64,000 nt of DNA from positions 62,001-126,000 of the forward strand of contig NZ_JAINVG010000010.1 of NCBI RefSeq assembly GCF_020400725.1, given 5' to 3'. The position numbers and the translations under genes are program-made. Below, in pieces: positions 25,713-35,167 of the stretch. Below the pieces are notes generated by a model. It did no database searches. It saw only the letters and a program-made list of their open reading frames with translations, and was not told the DNA's origin. Within the stretch, counting starts at the first letter, position 1; each line of letters opens with the position of its first letter. The DNA comes from Streptomyces sp. NK15101 (GTDB taxonomy: Bacteria > Actinomycetota > Actinomycetes > Streptomycetales > Streptomycetaceae).

Positions 25713-26803
25713 TTCAGGACGAGCGACGACCACTGCTGGATCCACGGGTCACGCTTCTCGGCGATCTTCTCGGGCGCCATGGTCTCCGGCTTCTCGATCA
25801 CCACGCCGTGCTTGGTGAACAGCTCCGGCAGGGCCGCGTCCTTCGCCACCGGGTTGACGAACATCTGGAGCGGCATGTCCTCCTGGAACTTCTTGGAGAT
25901 CAGGAAGTCGATCAGCGCCTTGCCGCCCTCGGGGTTCTTCGCGCCGTTCAGCAGACCCGCGAACTCGGTCTGCCGGAAGCAGGTGCCGGTGGAGACGCCG
26001 GTGGGCGCCACCTTCGGCTGCGGCTCGCCGTACAGCACCTCGACCGGCGGGCTGGAGGCGTACGACACGACCAGCGGCCGGTCGCCCTTGGCCTGCTTGC
26101 CGCCGGCCGAACCGGAGAACTCCTGGTTGTAGGCGAGCTCCCAGCTGTCGACGGTCTTCACACCGTTCGCCTTGAGCTTCTTCCAGTAGTCCTGCCAGCC
26201 CTCGTCGCCGTACTTCGCGGCCGTGCCGAGGAGGAACCCGAGGCCCGGGGAGGACCGCTCGGGGTTCTCCACCACCAGCAGGTCCTTGTACGCGGGCTTC
26301 GCGAGGTCGTCGAAGGTGACCGGCGGGGCCAGCTTCTTGTCCGCGAAGTACTTCTTGTCGTAGTTGACGCAGATGTCACCGGAGTCGATCGGGGTGACCC
26401 GGTGCTCCTTGTCCAGCTGGTACGAGGCCGGGACCCGGTCCAGGCCCTTCGCCTCGTACGGGACGAAGATGCCGTTGTCGAGGGCGCGGGACAGCAGCGT
26501 GTTGTCGACGCCGAAGAAGACGTCACCCTGCGGAGAGCCCTTGGTCAGGACCTCCTTGTTGACGGCCTCGCCGGCGTCGCCGCTCTTCAGCACCTTGACG
26601 GTGAAGCCGGTCTGCTCGGTGAAGTCCGCCAGCACCTCCTTGGAGGCGTTGAACGAGTCGTGGCTCACGAGGGTGACGGTCTTGGGCGCGGGCGCGTCGG
26701 TCTTGCCGGCCGCCCCCCGGACGTCGTCGGTGCCGCACGCGGCGAGGCTGGTGACGCCGAGCGCCGCGACGATCGCGGCGGCAGCGGCCTTCTTGATGCT
26801 CAC
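25709..26803 (-). CDS. Thiamine ABC transporter substrate-binding lipoprotein (ThiB/TbpA-like)
   Basis: A 364-aa exported binding protein. A signal peptide ends in a lipobox LAAC near residue 23, predicting membrane anchoring. The body has the ThiB/iron-binding fold pattern (VTLVSHDSFNASKEVL, SPQGDVFFGVDN, SGDICVNYDKKYF, SSPGLGFLLGT). GTG start at 26803 with an AGGAGG ribosome binding site eight bases upstream. It is the first gene behind the TPP riboswitch at 26895-26984, so expression should fall when thiamine diphosphate is abundant. Confidence 0.93.
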   Translation of the reverse strand: MSIKKAAAAAIVAALGVTSLAACGTDDVRGAAGKTDAPAPKTVTLVSHDSFNASKEVLADFTEQTGFTVKVLKSGDAGEAVNKEVLTKGSPQGDVFFGVDNTLLSRALDNGIFVPYEAKGLDRVPASYQLDKEHRVTPIDSGDICVNYDKKYFADKKLAPPVTFDDLAKPAYKDLLVVENPERSSPGLGFLLGTAAKYGDEGWQDYWKKLKANGVKTVDSWELAYNQEFSGSAGGKQAKGDRPLVVSYASSPPVEVLYGEPQPKVAPTGVSTGTCFRQTEFAGLLNGAKNPEGGKALIDFLISKKFQEDMPLQMFVNPVAKDAALPELFTKHGVVIEKPETMAPEKIAEKRDPWIQQWSSLVLK

Positions 26804-26833
26804 TGAGATTCCTCCTGGGTGTGACCAGGAAGA

Positions 26834-26870
26834 GACGCGGCCCCGCCCACGTCCGAGGGACGCGGGCAGG
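26834..26870 (-). terminator. Hairpin between riboswitch and thiB-like start, candidate expression platform
   Basis: Read on the minus strand, GCCCTGCCCGCGT pairs with ACGTGGGCGGGGC in a 13-bp stem with two G-U pairs. It lies between the aptamer and the ribosome binding site. It may act as a riboswitch-controlled terminator, though no U-tract follows. Confidence 0.6.
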
Positions 26871-26894
26871 GCGCAACAGCTTGAGTTACGACCG

Positions 26895-26984
26895 AACTTC
26901 CTACCCAGAATGACCTGGGCGAGGTTCAGAGGGTCTGCGGTCTACGGTCACCGCACTCTCAGCGCTGTGGCGCTCCCCTGTCGG
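26895..26984 (-). promoter_or_regulatory. TPP (THI-box) riboswitch aptamer
   Basis: On the minus strand the conserved THI-box elements occur in order: ACAGGGGAGCGCC, the core GCGCTGAGAGTGCGG, ACCGCAGACCCTCTGAACCT, then CAGGTCATTCTGGGTAGGAAGT. These match the helices and the CUGAGA and ACC...GAACCU joins of known thiamine diphosphate aptamers. It begins about 35 bases after the rlmN stop and precedes a three-gene importer, so it gives that operon its specificity. Confidence 0.92.
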
Positions 26985-27018
26985 AATATGGAGATGTGTT
27001 CGAGCTCAGACTACAAGG

Positions 27019-28131
27019 TCAGCGCTCGGCGGCCGCGAGCTGTCCACAGGCACCGTCGATCTCCTGACCGCGGGTGTCCCGCACGGTCACCGGCACGCCG
27101 TGGCGGGCGATCGCCTCGACGAAGGCCTTCTCGTCCTCCGGACGGGACGCCGTCCACTTCGAACCGGGCGTCGGGTTCAGCGGGATCAGGTTGACGTGCA
27201 CCCGCTTGCCCTTGAGCAGCCGGCCCAGCAGGTCGCCGCGCCAGGCCTGGTCGTTGATGTCCCGGATGAGGGCGTACTCGATGGAGATCCGGCGCCCGGA
27301 CTTCTCCGCGTACTCCCAGGCCGCGTCGAGGACCTCCCGCACCTTCCAGCGCGTGTTGACCGGCACCAGGGTGTCGCGCAGCTCGTCGTCCGGGGCGTGT
27401 AGCGAGACGGCGAGGCGGCACTTGAAGCCCTCGTCGGCGAAGCGCAGCATCGCGGGCACGAGACCGACGGTGGAGACGGTGATGCCGCGCTGCGAGAGCC
27501 CGAGCCCGTCCGGCTCGGGGTCGGTCAGCCGGCGGATCGCCCCGACCACGCGCTTGTAGTTGGCGAGCGGCTCGCCCATGCCCATGAACACGATGTTGGA
27601 GAGCCGCGCCGGCCCCCCGGGCACCTCCCCGTCCCGCAGGGCCCGCATCCCGTCCACGATCTGGTGCACGATCTCGGCGGTCGACAGGTTCCGGTCGAGC
27701 CCCGCCTGCCCGGTCGCGCAGAACGGGCAGTTCATGCCGCAGCCGGCCTGCGAGGAGATGCACATCGTCACCCGGTCCGGGTAGCGCATGAGCACCGACT
27801 CCACGAGCGTGCCGTCGTGCAGCCGCCACAGGGTCTTGCGGGTGGTGTCGTCGTCGCACGAGATGTGCCGCACCACGGACATCAGGTCGGGCAGCAGCTC
27901 CCCGGCCAGCTTCTCCCGCGAGGCGGCCGGGATGTCGGTCCACTCGGCGGGGTCGTGGGCGTACCGCGCGAAGTAGTGCGTGGACAGCTGCTTGGCGCGG
28001 AAGGGCTTCTCGCCGATCGCGGCGACGGCCTCCTTCCGCTCGGCGGGCGAGAGGTCGGCCAGGTGCCGCGGCGGCTTCTTGGCTCCGCGGGGGGCGACGA
28101 AAGTGAGTTCTCCGGGCACTGGACGGGCCAC
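27019..28131 (-). CDS. rlmN: 23S rRNA / tRNA adenine-C2 methyltransferase RlmN (radical SAM)
   Basis: A 370-aa radical-SAM enzyme that methylates C2 of A2503 in 23S rRNA and A37 in some tRNAs. The [4Fe-4S] motif is C131-x3-C135-x2-C138 ([11 protein letters not shown]). The C-terminal mechanistic cysteine is C362 in GACGQL, and [11 protein letters not shown] is present. GTG start at 28131 is chosen from a GAGGAG upstream and the protein's usual N-terminal length. It precedes the thiamine operon but has no functional link to it. Confidence 0.95.
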   Translation of the reverse strand: MARPVPGELTFVAPRGAKKPPRHLADLSPAERKEAVAAIGEKPFRAKQLSTHYFARYAHDPAEWTDIPAASREKLAGELLPDLMSVVRHISCDDDTTRKTLWRLHDGTLVESVLMRYPDRVTMCISSQAGCGMNCPFCATGQAGLDRNLSTAEIVHQIVDGMRALRDGEVPGGPARLSNIVFMGMGEPLANYKRVVGAIRRLTDPEPDGLGLSQRGITVSTVGLVPAMLRFADEGFKCRLAVSLHAPDDELRDTLVPVNTRWKVREVLDAAWEYAEKSGRRISIEYALIRDINDQAWRGDLLGRLLKGKRVHVNLIPLNPTPGSKWTASRPEDEKAFVEAIARHGVPVTVRDTRGQEIDGACGQLAAAER

Positions 28132-28250
28132 GATCGGGTGTCTCCTCAGACGGCACGAGGTCTGGCAGCCCCGCGGTGGCGGGGAGCGCGGCATCACGAT
28201 GCCGAAGCCAGGAGACCTCACTGGACCATCCCCGCAGCGGCGGGGACGAC

Positions 28251-28286
28251 GGAAGGGCCCACGGCGCACGCGCCACGAGCCCTTCC
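28251..28286 (-). terminator. Hairpin after cdsA
   Basis: Arms GGAAGGGC (28251-28258) and GCCCTTCC (28279-28286) enclose a smaller inner stem. It lies 18 bases beyond the cdsA stop on the minus strand, so it likely ends the pyrH-frr-cdsA unit. Confidence 0.6.
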
Positions 28287-28303
28287 AGAGTACCCGCTGT
28301 CCG

Positions 28304-29389
28304 TCAAGCCGTTCCGACGAACAACGCCAGCAGCAGCCACACCACCGGAGCCGTCGGCAGCAGCGAGTCCAGACGGTCCATGATGCCGCCGTGCCCCGGC
28401 AGCAGCGTGCCCATGTCCTTGATGCCCAGGTCGCGCTTGATCATGGACTCGCCGAGGTCGCCGAGCGTCGCGCTCGCCGCCACCGCCAGGCCGAGGATCA
28501 GACCCTGCCACCAGGCGCCCTCGTCGATCATGAACTCCATGCACAGCGCGCCCGCCGCCATCGCGAACGTCACCGCGCCGACCAGACCCTCCCGGGTCTT
28601 GCCGGGACTGATCCGCGGGGCCAGCTTGTGCTTGCCGAAGCGCCAGCCGATCGCGTACGCCCCGGTGTCGCTGACCACGGTCAGGATCAGGAACGTCAGC
28701 ACCCGCTGCGGCCCGTCGTCCGCGGTCAGCAGCAGCGCCACGAAGGTCGCCAGGAACGGCACGTAGAACGCGGCGAAGACCCCCGCCGTGACGTCCTTCA
28801 GATAGCCCTCGGGCGGCTCCGTCATCCGCCAGACGAGCACCGCGAGCGCCGTCAGGGCCATCGCCACCCAGGCCCCCTCGGGGCCCCGGACGTAGCCGGC
28901 GACGACCATCGCCGCGCCGCCGACCGCGAGCGGGACCAGCGGAGCCTTGATCGCCTTGCGCTCCTGGAGGCGGGAGGTGAGCTCCCACAGGCCGACGACA
29001 ACGGCGACCGCTATCACTCCGACGAACGCCGGCTTCCAGATGAACAGCGACGCGATGATGACGGCACCGAGTCCGACCCCGACGCCTATGGCCGCGCCCA
29101 GGTCACGGCCCGCGCTCTTCTTCTGCCGCGGCGCCGGCGGGGTGGGGCTGGACATGGGCTCCTGCGGGTGCTCGTGCGGCGTCTCGTCACGGAACAGGGG
29201 ACCGCTCGGGTGAGCGGCCCCCCGGCCGTGACCGTCCTGGAATCCGCCGGCGGGAACGTCGGGCACGATGGGCATGGGCCGAGTCTGCGCCGCCTGATGC
29301 CGATCGTATGCGGGACCCGCCGGGGCAGGCCCCTGGTCGGGTCCCCCGCGACCGGAACCGGCCGGGGCCCCCCAGGAAGAGTCGTTCAT
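28304..29389 (-). CDS. cdsA: Phosphatidate cytidylyltransferase
   Basis: A 361-aa membrane enzyme that makes CDP-diacylglycerol from phosphatidic acid and CTP, feeding phospholipid synthesis. The family signature is clear near the C-terminus ([11 protein letters not shown], then [12 protein letters not shown]). About eight membrane helices precede it. The first 95 or so residues form a Pro/Gly/His-rich cytoplasmic head not needed for catalysis in relatives. The ATG overlaps the frr stop by one base (ATGA). Confidence 0.95.
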   Translation of the reverse strand: MNDSSWGAPAGSGRGGPDQGPAPAGPAYDRHQAAQTRPMPIVPDVPAGGFQDGHGRGAAHPSGPLFRDETPHEHPQEPMSSPTPPAPRQKKSAGRDLGAAIGVGVGLGAVIIASLFIWKPAFVGVIAVAVVVGLWELTSRLQERKAIKAPLVPLAVGGAAMVVAGYVRGPEGAWVAMALTALAVLVWRMTEPPEGYLKDVTAGVFAAFYVPFLATFVALLLTADDGPQRVLTFLILTVVSDTGAYAIGWRFGKHKLAPRISPGKTREGLVGAVTFAMAAGALCMEFMIDEGAWWQGLILGLAVAASATLGDLGESMIKRDLGIKDMGTLLPGHGGIMDRLDSLLPTAPVVWLLLALFVGTA

Positions 29390-29946
29390 CAGACCTCGAG
29401 CAGCTCGGCTTCCTTGTGCTTGAGCAGCTCGTCCACCTGCGCGACGTACTTCGCGGTGGTGTCGTCGAGCTCCTTCTCGGCGCGCCGGCCCTCGTCCTCG
29501 CCGACCTCGCCGTCCTTGACGAACTTGTCGATGGTCTCCTTGGCCTTGCGGCGCACCGAGCGGATCGAGATCTTCGAGTCCTCGGCCTTGCCCTTGGCCA
29601 CCTTGATGTACTCCCGGCGGCGCTCCTCGGTCAGCTCGGGGAACACCACCCGGATGATGTTGCCGTCGTTGCTCGGGTTGACCCCGAGGTCCGAGTCCCG
29701 GATCGCCTGCTCGATGTTGCGCAGGGCGCTCTTGTCGAACGGCGTCACCACGGCCATGCGCGGCTCCGGGACGGAGAAGGACGCCAGCTGGTTGATGGGG
29801 GTGATGGCACCGTAGTAGTCGGCCACGATCTTGTTGAACATCGCCGGGTGCGCACGGCCGGTGCGGATCGCGGCGAAGTCCTCCTTGGCGACCACGACGG
29901 CCTTCTCCATCTTCTCCTCGGCCTCGAGGAGGGTCTCTTCGATCAC
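29389..29946 (-). CDS. frr: Ribosome recycling factor
   Basis: A 185-aa factor that, with EF-G, splits post-termination ribosomes. The usual two-domain pattern is seen: the coiled-coil start [26 protein letters not shown], the head domain [16 protein letters not shown], and the helical tail with [11 protein letters not shown]. Two adjacent GTG codons can start it (29946 or 29949); I use the second, giving the standard length. It lies between pyrH and cdsA, the common bacterial order. Confidence 0.96.
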   Translation of the reverse strand: MIEETLLEAEEKMEKAVVVAKEDFAAIRTGRAHPAMFNKIVADYYGAITPINQLASFSVPEPRMAVVTPFDKSALRNIEQAIRDSDLGVNPSNDGNIIRVVFPELTEERRREYIKVAKGKAEDSKISIRSVRRKAKETIDKFVKDGEVGEDEGRRAEKELDDTTAKYVAQVDELLKHKEAELLEV

Positions 29947-30040
29947 CACTTGCTCCTGCGTGTCGTCGCGTTGTGTCCTGCACGGTGTACGACCGGCAGG
30001 GCTCTGTCCATCCCCTTGCGGGGCGGTTCCCCGGTTCGGG

Positions 30041-30805
30041 TCAGGCCCGGGTGCCCTGGTCGCTCACGAGCGTGCCGATCTTCTCACCCTTCACCGCGCG
30101 AGCGATATTGCCCTCGGCGAGCAGCTCGAAGACGAGGATCGGGAGGTCGTTGTCCCGGCACAGGGTGATGGCGGTGGCGTCGGCGACCTTGAGGTCGCGG
30201 GAGAGCACCTCGCCGTACTCGAGGGCGTCGAACTTGACCGCGTCGGGGTTGGCCTTCGGGTCGGAGTCGTAGACGCCGTCCACGCCGTTCTTGCCCATGA
30301 GCAGGGCCTCGGCGTCGATCTCCAGGGCACGCTGGGCGGCGGTGGTGTCCGTGGAGAAGTACGGCATGCCCATGCCCGCACCGAAGATGACCACGCGGCC
30401 CTTCTCCAGGTGGCGCACGGCGCGCAGCGGGATGTACGGCTCGGCGACCTGGCCCATGGTGATGGCGGTCTGGACGCGGGAGTCGATGCCCTCCTTCTCC
30501 AGGAAGTCCTGGAGGGCGAGGCAGTTCATCACCGTGCCGAGCATGCCCATGTAGTCGGAGCGGGCCCGGTCCATGCCGCGCTGCTGGAGCTCGGCGCCGC
30601 GGAAGAAGTTGCCGCCGCCGATCACGATCGCGATCTCCGCGCCGTCGCGGACGACGGCCGCGATCTCGCGCGCGATGGCGTGCACGACGTCCGGATCGAC
30701 CCCGAGGCCGGTGCCGCCGGAGAAGGCTTCTCCGGACAGCTTCAGCATGTAGCGGCCGGCCTTTTTGCCGTTGTTGTCGTCGCCCTGTACGGCGCCCTGG
30801 TTCAT
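30041..30805 (-). CDS. pyrH: Uridylate kinase (UMP kinase)
   Basis: A 254-aa kinase of the amino-acid kinase fold that phosphorylates UMP to UDP. Motifs include [35 protein letters not shown], the [12 protein letters not shown] segment, and [14 protein letters not shown] at 30805 is preceded by GAGGAGATCTCC; an in-frame GTG 18 bases upstream is less likely. It lies downstream of tsf beyond a stable hairpin. Confidence 0.96.
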   Translation of the reverse strand: MNQGAVQGDDNNGKKAGRYMLKLSGEAFSGGTGLGVDPDVVHAIAREIAAVVRDGAEIAIVIGGGNFFRGAELQQRGMDRARSDYMGMLGTVMNCLALQDFLEKEGIDSRVQTAITMGQVAEPYIPLRAVRHLEKGRVVIFGAGMGMPYFSTDTTAAQRALEIDAEALLMGKNGVDGVYDSDPKANPDAVKFDALEYGEVLSRDLKVADATAITLCRDNDLPILVFELLAEGNIARAVKGEKIGTLVSDQGTRA

Positions 30806-30830
30806 GGAGATCTCCTCGTGCACATACGAA

Positions 30831-30880
30831 GGAGGCCATTGCCTTGGGTCCTCACGGTATCCCGTACGGCAATGGCCTCC
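30831..30880 (-). terminator. Hairpin between tsf and pyrH
   Basis: A perfect 13-bp stem (30831-30843 with 30868-30880) around a 24-base loop, between the tsf stop and the pyrH start. It may end or attenuate the rpsB-tsf transcript. Confidence 0.7.
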
Positions 30881-30968
30881 TCGTCAGATCTGCGATCGTC
30901 CCGCGCGTGCGCGGACGACTGCTTCAGACCCTACCGGGGTCCGGTGTCCGTCGCGTTCGCGTACGGAC

Positions 30969-31805
30969 TCAGATGCCGACCTTGATGCGGGTGAAGCGCT
31001 TCAGGGTGACACCGGCCTCGTCCAGGACCTTCTGGACGGACTTCTTGTTGTCAAGGGCGTACGGCTGGCCGAGCAGCGTCGCGTCCTTGAAGAAGCCGTT
31101 CACGCGACCCTCGACGATCTTGGCGATCGCGGCCTCGGGCTTGCCCTCGGCGCGGGTGGTCTCCTCGGCGATGCGACGCTCGGACTCGATGACCTCGGCC
31201 GGAATGTCTTCCTTGGTGAGGTACTTCGGCGCGAAGGCGGCGATGTGCTGGGCGACACCCTTGGCGACGTCGGCGTCGGCCTTGTCGAACTCGACGAGGA
31301 CACCGATCTGCGGCGGGAGGTCCGGCATCGTGCGGTGCATGTACGCGTAGACGAAGCCGTCGGCGTACTGCGCGAAGCGGTCCAGGACGATCTTCTCGCC
31401 GAGGTTGGCGTTGGCCTCGTCGACGTACGCCTGCACGGTCTTGCCGGCCTCGATCTCGGAGGCGAGCAGCGCCTCCAGGTCGGCCGGGGCGGTGGCGGCG
31501 ACGTGCTTGGCCAGCTCGGCGGCGACGGCCTGGAACTTGTCGCCCTTGGCGACGAAGTCCGTCTCGCACTTCAGCTCGACGAGGACGCCGGAGGTGTTGT
31601 CGTCGGCGATGAGGGAGACCACGGCGCCGTTCTCGGCAGAGCGGCCCTCGCGCTTGGCGACGCCCTTCTGGCCCTTGATACGGAGCGCCTCGACGGCCTT
31701 GTCGACGTTGCCGTCGGCCTCGTCCAGGGCCTTCTTGCAGTCCATCATGCCGGCGCCGGTGAGCTCGCGGAGCTTCTTGACGTCAGCGGCGGTGTAGTTC
31801 GCCAT
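30969..31805 (-). CDS. tsf: Elongation factor Ts
   Basis: A 278-aa nucleotide exchange factor for EF-Tu. The N-terminal UBA-like domain shows VKKLRELTGAGMMDCKKAL. The core contacts with EF-Tu include the conserved CETDFVAKG segment. Length is normal for actinobacteria. It follows rpsB in the conserved order, with a hairpin in the gap. Confidence 0.97.
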   Translation of the reverse strand: MANYTAADVKKLRELTGAGMMDCKKALDEADGNVDKAVEALRIKGQKGVAKREGRSAENGAVVSLIADDNTSGVLVELKCETDFVAKGDKFQAVAAELAKHVAATAPADLEALLASEIEAGKTVQAYVDEANANLGEKIVLDRFAQYADGFVYAYMHRTMPDLPPQIGVLVEFDKADADVAKGVAQHIAAFAPKYLTKEDIPAEVIESERRIAEETTRAEGKPEAAIAKIVEGRVNGFFKDATLLGQPYALDNKKSVQKVLDEAGVTLKRFTRIKVGI

Positions 31806-31854
31806 GAGTCTGTTTCTCTCTCGAAGTCTGAAAGATCGGGCGGGTCCACGGGTG

Positions 31855-31885
31855 GACGGCGGGGGCTTCGTGGGCCCCCGCCGTC
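31855..31885 (-). terminator. Hairpin between rpsB and tsf (attenuator candidate)
   Basis: A perfect 12-bp stem (31855-31866 with 31874-31885) and a 7-base loop in the 102-bp gap. Because tsf follows directly with no obvious separate promoter, partial termination that sets the S2 to EF-Ts ratio is likely. Confidence 0.65.
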
Positions 31886-31907
31886 GTCACCCGAAGGTCC
31901 TGGAGGG

Positions 31908-32768
31908 TCAGGCCTGCTCGGCGTCCGCGGCCGGAGCCTCGGCCGGGGCGGCCTCGGCGGCGGGGGCCTCGGCAGCCTCGTCGGCCTTCTTCTCACCCTC
32001 GAGCAGGTCGCGCTCCCACTCGGCGAGCGGCTCGCCGGCGGCCTTCTCGCCCGGCTTCGAGTCGCCGGTCGCGGCGCCGGAGCGGGCGATGAGGCCCTCG
32101 GCGACGGCGTCGGCGATCACGCGGGTGAGCAGGGTGACGGAGCGGATCGCGTCGTCGTTGCCCGGGATCTTGTAGTCGACCTCGTCGGGGTCGCAGTTGG
32201 TGTCGAGGATCGCGACGACCGGGATGTGGAGCTTGCGCGCCTCACCGACGGCGATGTGCTCCTTCTTGGTGTCGACGATCCAGACGGCGCTCGGCACCTT
32301 CTGCATCTCGCGGATACCACCGAGGGTCTTCTCCAGCTTGGCCTTCTCGCGGGAGAGGACCAGGAGCTCCTTCTTGGTGAGACCCGAGGAGGCGACGTCC
32401 TCGAAGTCGATCTGCTCGAGCTCCTTGAGGCGCTGCAGACGCTTGTAGACGGTGGAGAAGTTGGTGAGCATGCCACCGAGCCAACGCTGGTTGACGTACG
32501 GCATGCCGACACGCGTCGCCTGCTCGGCGATGGCCTCCTGGGCCTGCTTCTTCGTACCGACGAACATGATGGAGCCGCCGTGCGCGACGGTCTCCTTGAC
32601 GAACTCGTAGGCGCGGTCGATGTACGACAGCGACTGGAGCAGGTCGATGATGTAGATGCCGTTGCGCTCGGTGAAGATGAAGCGCTTCATCTTCGGGTTC
32701 CAGCGACGGGTCTGGTGACCGAAGTGGACGCCGCTCTCCAGCAGCTCCCGCATCGTGACGACGGCCAT
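31908..32768 (-). CDS. rpsB: 30S ribosomal protein S2
   Basis: A 286-aa ribosomal protein. The S2 N-terminus [20 protein letters not shown] and the later [12 protein letters not shown] segment are intact. The C-terminal 40 residues are an Ala/Glu/Pro-rich tail, as in other actinobacteria. ATG at 32768 with an AAGGAGA ribosome binding site. It heads the rpsB-tsf unit. Confidence 0.97.
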   Translation of the reverse strand: MAVVTMRELLESGVHFGHQTRRWNPKMKRFIFTERNGIYIIDLLQSLSYIDRAYEFVKETVAHGGSIMFVGTKKQAQEAIAEQATRVGMPYVNQRWLGGMLTNFSTVYKRLQRLKELEQIDFEDVASSGLTKKELLVLSREKAKLEKTLGGIREMQKVPSAVWIVDTKKEHIAVGEARKLHIPVVAILDTNCDPDEVDYKIPGNDDAIRSVTLLTRVIADAVAEGLIARSGAATGDSKPGEKAAGEPLAEWERDLLEGEKKADEAAEAPAAEAAPAEAPAADAEQA

Positions 32769-33023
32769 GGCCGTATCTCCTTGGATTTCTCGGTTGTGTT
32801 CCTGACGCCCCGGCGCGCCGTGCCACGAAGGACCGAAAGGCGCTGCCACCCGCCTCGAGGACAGGTGGCGGGGCGTGCGAAGTCGACCCGGTGACCCGAG
32901 TCGCCATAGGAAGTGTACGGGACCCCGGGAGCGCCGGGTGACGGCGCTGTCCACAAGGAGCGAGCGATCCACAGATGCCGAAGGCGCCCCGGAGGAGCGG
33001 GGCGGCCGGGGGAGCCTTCCCCC

Positions 33024-33476
33024 ATGCGCCTGACGACCGTGTTCCTCGCCCTGGCCCTCCTGTGGCCGGTGGGCCCGCCCCCGCCGGAGATCCTCCGCGG
33101 CTGGCAGCCCCCGGCCGGCCCTTACGCCGCCGGTCACCGCGGCGTCGACCTCGCCGCGCCGCCGGGCAGCCCGGTCCGCGCCCCGGCCGCGGGCACGGTC
33201 ACCTTCGCGGGCCCGGTGGGCGGCCGCGGCGTCGTCACCCTCACCCTCCCGGGCACGGGCGCTCCCCCGCTGCGCACGACCTTCTCCCCGGTGACCCCGC
33301 TGGTGCCGCGCGGCACCCGGGTGTCACCCGGCACGCCGGTCGCCCGGGTCGCGGAGGGTTCCCACTGCCCCGTGTCCTGTCTCCACTGGGGCCTCCTCAG
33401 GGGCGAGGAGTACCTGAACCCCCTCCTCCTGACGAGAAGGGCCCCGTCGCGCCTGCTTCCGCTCGGCGCGCCCTAG
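33024..33476 (+). CDS. M23-like (LytM) peptidase-domain protein, exported, altered active site
   Basis: A 150-aa protein with a short N-terminal hydrophobic segment (about 1-15) and an M23 domain. Two zinc ligands are in place, H38 and D42 (GHRGVD), and the third is H121. The catalytic histidine of the usual H-x-H motif is Cys119 here (SCLHWGL), with C115 and H114 nearby. This may be an inactive or differently working domain that only binds peptidoglycan. It ends tail-to-tail with the TetR gene, the two stops sharing CTAG. Confidence 0.83.
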   Translation: MRLTTVFLALALLWPVGPPPPEILRGWQPPAGPYAAGHRGVDLAAPPGSPVRAPAAGTVTFAGPVGGRGVVTLTLPGTGAPPLRTTFSPVTPLVPRGTRVSPGTPVARVAEGSHCPVSCLHWGLLRGEEYLNPLLLTRRAPSRLLPLGAP

Positions 33477-34063
33477 GTCTGGGGGCCGGCGACGCCGTGG
33501 AGGGCCATCGTGACCGCCGCCTCGGCGATGTCCGCGGGGTCTTCGGCCGCGCCGAGCTCGATGCGGCGGACGGCGGCGTCGACGACGCCCTGGAGGAGCA
33601 TGGCGCCCAGGCGGGGCTGGGGCTGCCCCAGGGCGGCGAGGGCCTCGACGATCATGGCGACGAGTCCGCCGTGGGCCGCGCGGATCTTCTCGCGGGCGCC
33701 GTCGTCCAGTTCGCTCGCCGAGATGGCGACGACCGCCCGGTGGCGCCGGTCCCCGACGAGGGCGAGCTGGGTGCGGACGTACGCCTCGACCTTGCCGCGC
33801 GGCGTCTCGGCGCCGGCCATGGCGGCCTCGACCTCGGCGGCCCAGACGGGGAAGTCGACGGCGCAGAGCTCTTCGACGACGGCGGCGCGGGACCGGAAGT
33901 ACTCGTAGACCGACGAGCGGGCCAGCCCCGTGCGCTCGGCGAGGGCGGGGAAGGTCAGCGCCTCCGTACCCCCCTCGGACAGCAGGGAACGCGCGGCGTC
34001 CAGCAGGGCGCCGCGCTGCATCGTCCGGTGCTCGGCCACCGAGGCCGCTCGAATCCTGGGCAC
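33473..34063 (-). CDS. TetR/AcrR family transcriptional regulator
   Basis: A 196-aa repressor-type protein. The helix-turn-helix is seen around residues 30-60 (ALTFPALAERTGLARSSVYEYFRSRAAVV). The C-terminal ligand domain has no recognised binding pocket. It lies 27 bases downstream of whiG on the same strand, so it may be co-transcribed with whiG. Target genes are unknown. GTG start at 34063. Confidence 0.88.
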   Translation of the reverse strand: MPRIRAASVAEHRTMQRGALLDAARSLLSEGGTEALTFPALAERTGLARSSVYEYFRSRAAVVEELCAVDFPVWAAEVEAAMAGAETPRGKVEAYVRTQLALVGDRRHRAVVAISASELDDGAREKIRAAHGGLVAMIVEALAALGQPQPRLGAMLLQGVVDAAVRRIELGAAEDPADIAEAAVTMALHGVAGPQT

Positions 34064-34091
34064 GGCTCCACTGTACGACCGGCCCGCAAGG

Positions 34092-34928
34092 TCAGCGTCC
34101 GACGTCGGCCAGCTTGGCGCGGAGCTGCAGGACGGACTTGGTGTGGATCTGGCTGACGCGGCTCTCGGTGACGCCGAGGACGTGGCCGATCTCGGCGAGG
34201 GTCAGACCCTCGTAGTAGTAGAGCGTGACGACGGTCTTCTCCCGTTCGGGGAGCGTGTTGATGGCCCGGGCGAGCAGCCGGCGCAGCTCGCGGTCCTCGG
34301 CGACCTCGACGGGGTTGTCGGCGGCGGTGTCCTCCAGGGTGTCCATGAGGGAGAGCCGGTCGCCGCCCTCGCCCCCGACATGCAGCAGCTCCTCCAGGGC
34401 GACCACGTTCGCCAGGGACAACTGGCTGAAGACGGCGTGCAGTTCCTCCAGCGTGATGTCCATCTCCGCCGCGACCTCGCTCTCGGAGGGAGTGCGCCGG
34501 AGCTGGGCTTCGAGGGTGGCGTAGGCGCGCTCGACGTTGCGGGCCTTCTGGCGGACGGAGCGCGGGATCCAGTCCAGGGCGCGGAGTTCGTCGATCATGG
34601 CGCCGCGGATGCGGGTGATGGCGTACGTCTCGAACTTGATCGCGCGCTCGACGTCGAACTTCTCGATGGCGTCGATGAGGCCGAAGACCCCGGAGGAGAC
34701 GAAGTCGGCCTGCTCCACATTGGACGGCAGCCCCACGCTGACCCGTCCGGCGACGTACTTGACGAGCGGCGAGTAGTGCAGGATCAGCTGCTCCCGCAGC
34801 CGCTCGTCGCCGGTGTCCTTGTACGAGCGCCACAGCTCGTCGAGTGAGGTCGGTGCGGGCGGTCGCACGGTGCCCCGGGCTGCTGGGGGCACCGCAGCGC
34901 GGTCAGGCCCGGAGGTGTGCTGGGGCAT
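34092..34928 (-). CDS. whiG: RNA polymerase sigma factor WhiG (FliA-type), sporulation
   Basis: A 278-aa sigma factor of the motility/sporulation class. It commits Streptomyces aerial hyphae to spore formation, directing genes such as whiH and whiI. Regions 2 ([23 protein letters not shown]), 3, and 4 ([35 protein letters not shown]) are complete. The ATG at 34928 gives the family length and an N-terminus rich in Pro/Ala; longer frames upstream run into non-coding DNA. Known to be held by the anti-sigma RsiG with c-di-GMP in other species; that gene is not in this window. Confidence 0.95.
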   Translation of the reverse strand: MPQHTSGPDRAAVPPAARGTVRPPAPTSLDELWRSYKDTGDERLREQLILHYSPLVKYVAGRVSVGLPSNVEQADFVSSGVFGLIDAIEKFDVERAIKFETYAITRIRGAMIDELRALDWIPRSVRQKARNVERAYATLEAQLRRTPSESEVAAEMDITLEELHAVFSQLSLANVVALEELLHVGGEGGDRLSLMDTLEDTAADNPVEVAEDRELRRLLARAINTLPEREKTVVTLYYYEGLTLAEIGHVLGVTESRVSQIHTKSVLQLRAKLADVGR

Positions 34929-35167
34929 GCGTTGCCTTGAGCCGTTCTGCTGTCGGGTGTGTCGGTGCGGGTGTCCTGGAGGGAATCCTGGTGAGCGTAG
35001 CGTGAGTGGGCTGTCGCGGTGCGCGAACATCGGCGGATCGCGCCGCTCCGGGTGGACGCCGTCGGCCACATCTTCGAACCGGGGCCGTGGCGCGTGTCGG
35101 CCCCCCGGACGCGGCCGAGAGAGCTCGGTTGTTCATCTCCATCACCCTTTCACCCGAATGCTCCAGG

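Noticed and set aside
24057..26803. Iron(III) importer
   Set aside because: The ATPase and permease resemble FbpC/FbpB, but the TPP riboswitch and the ThiB-like binding protein favour thiamine.
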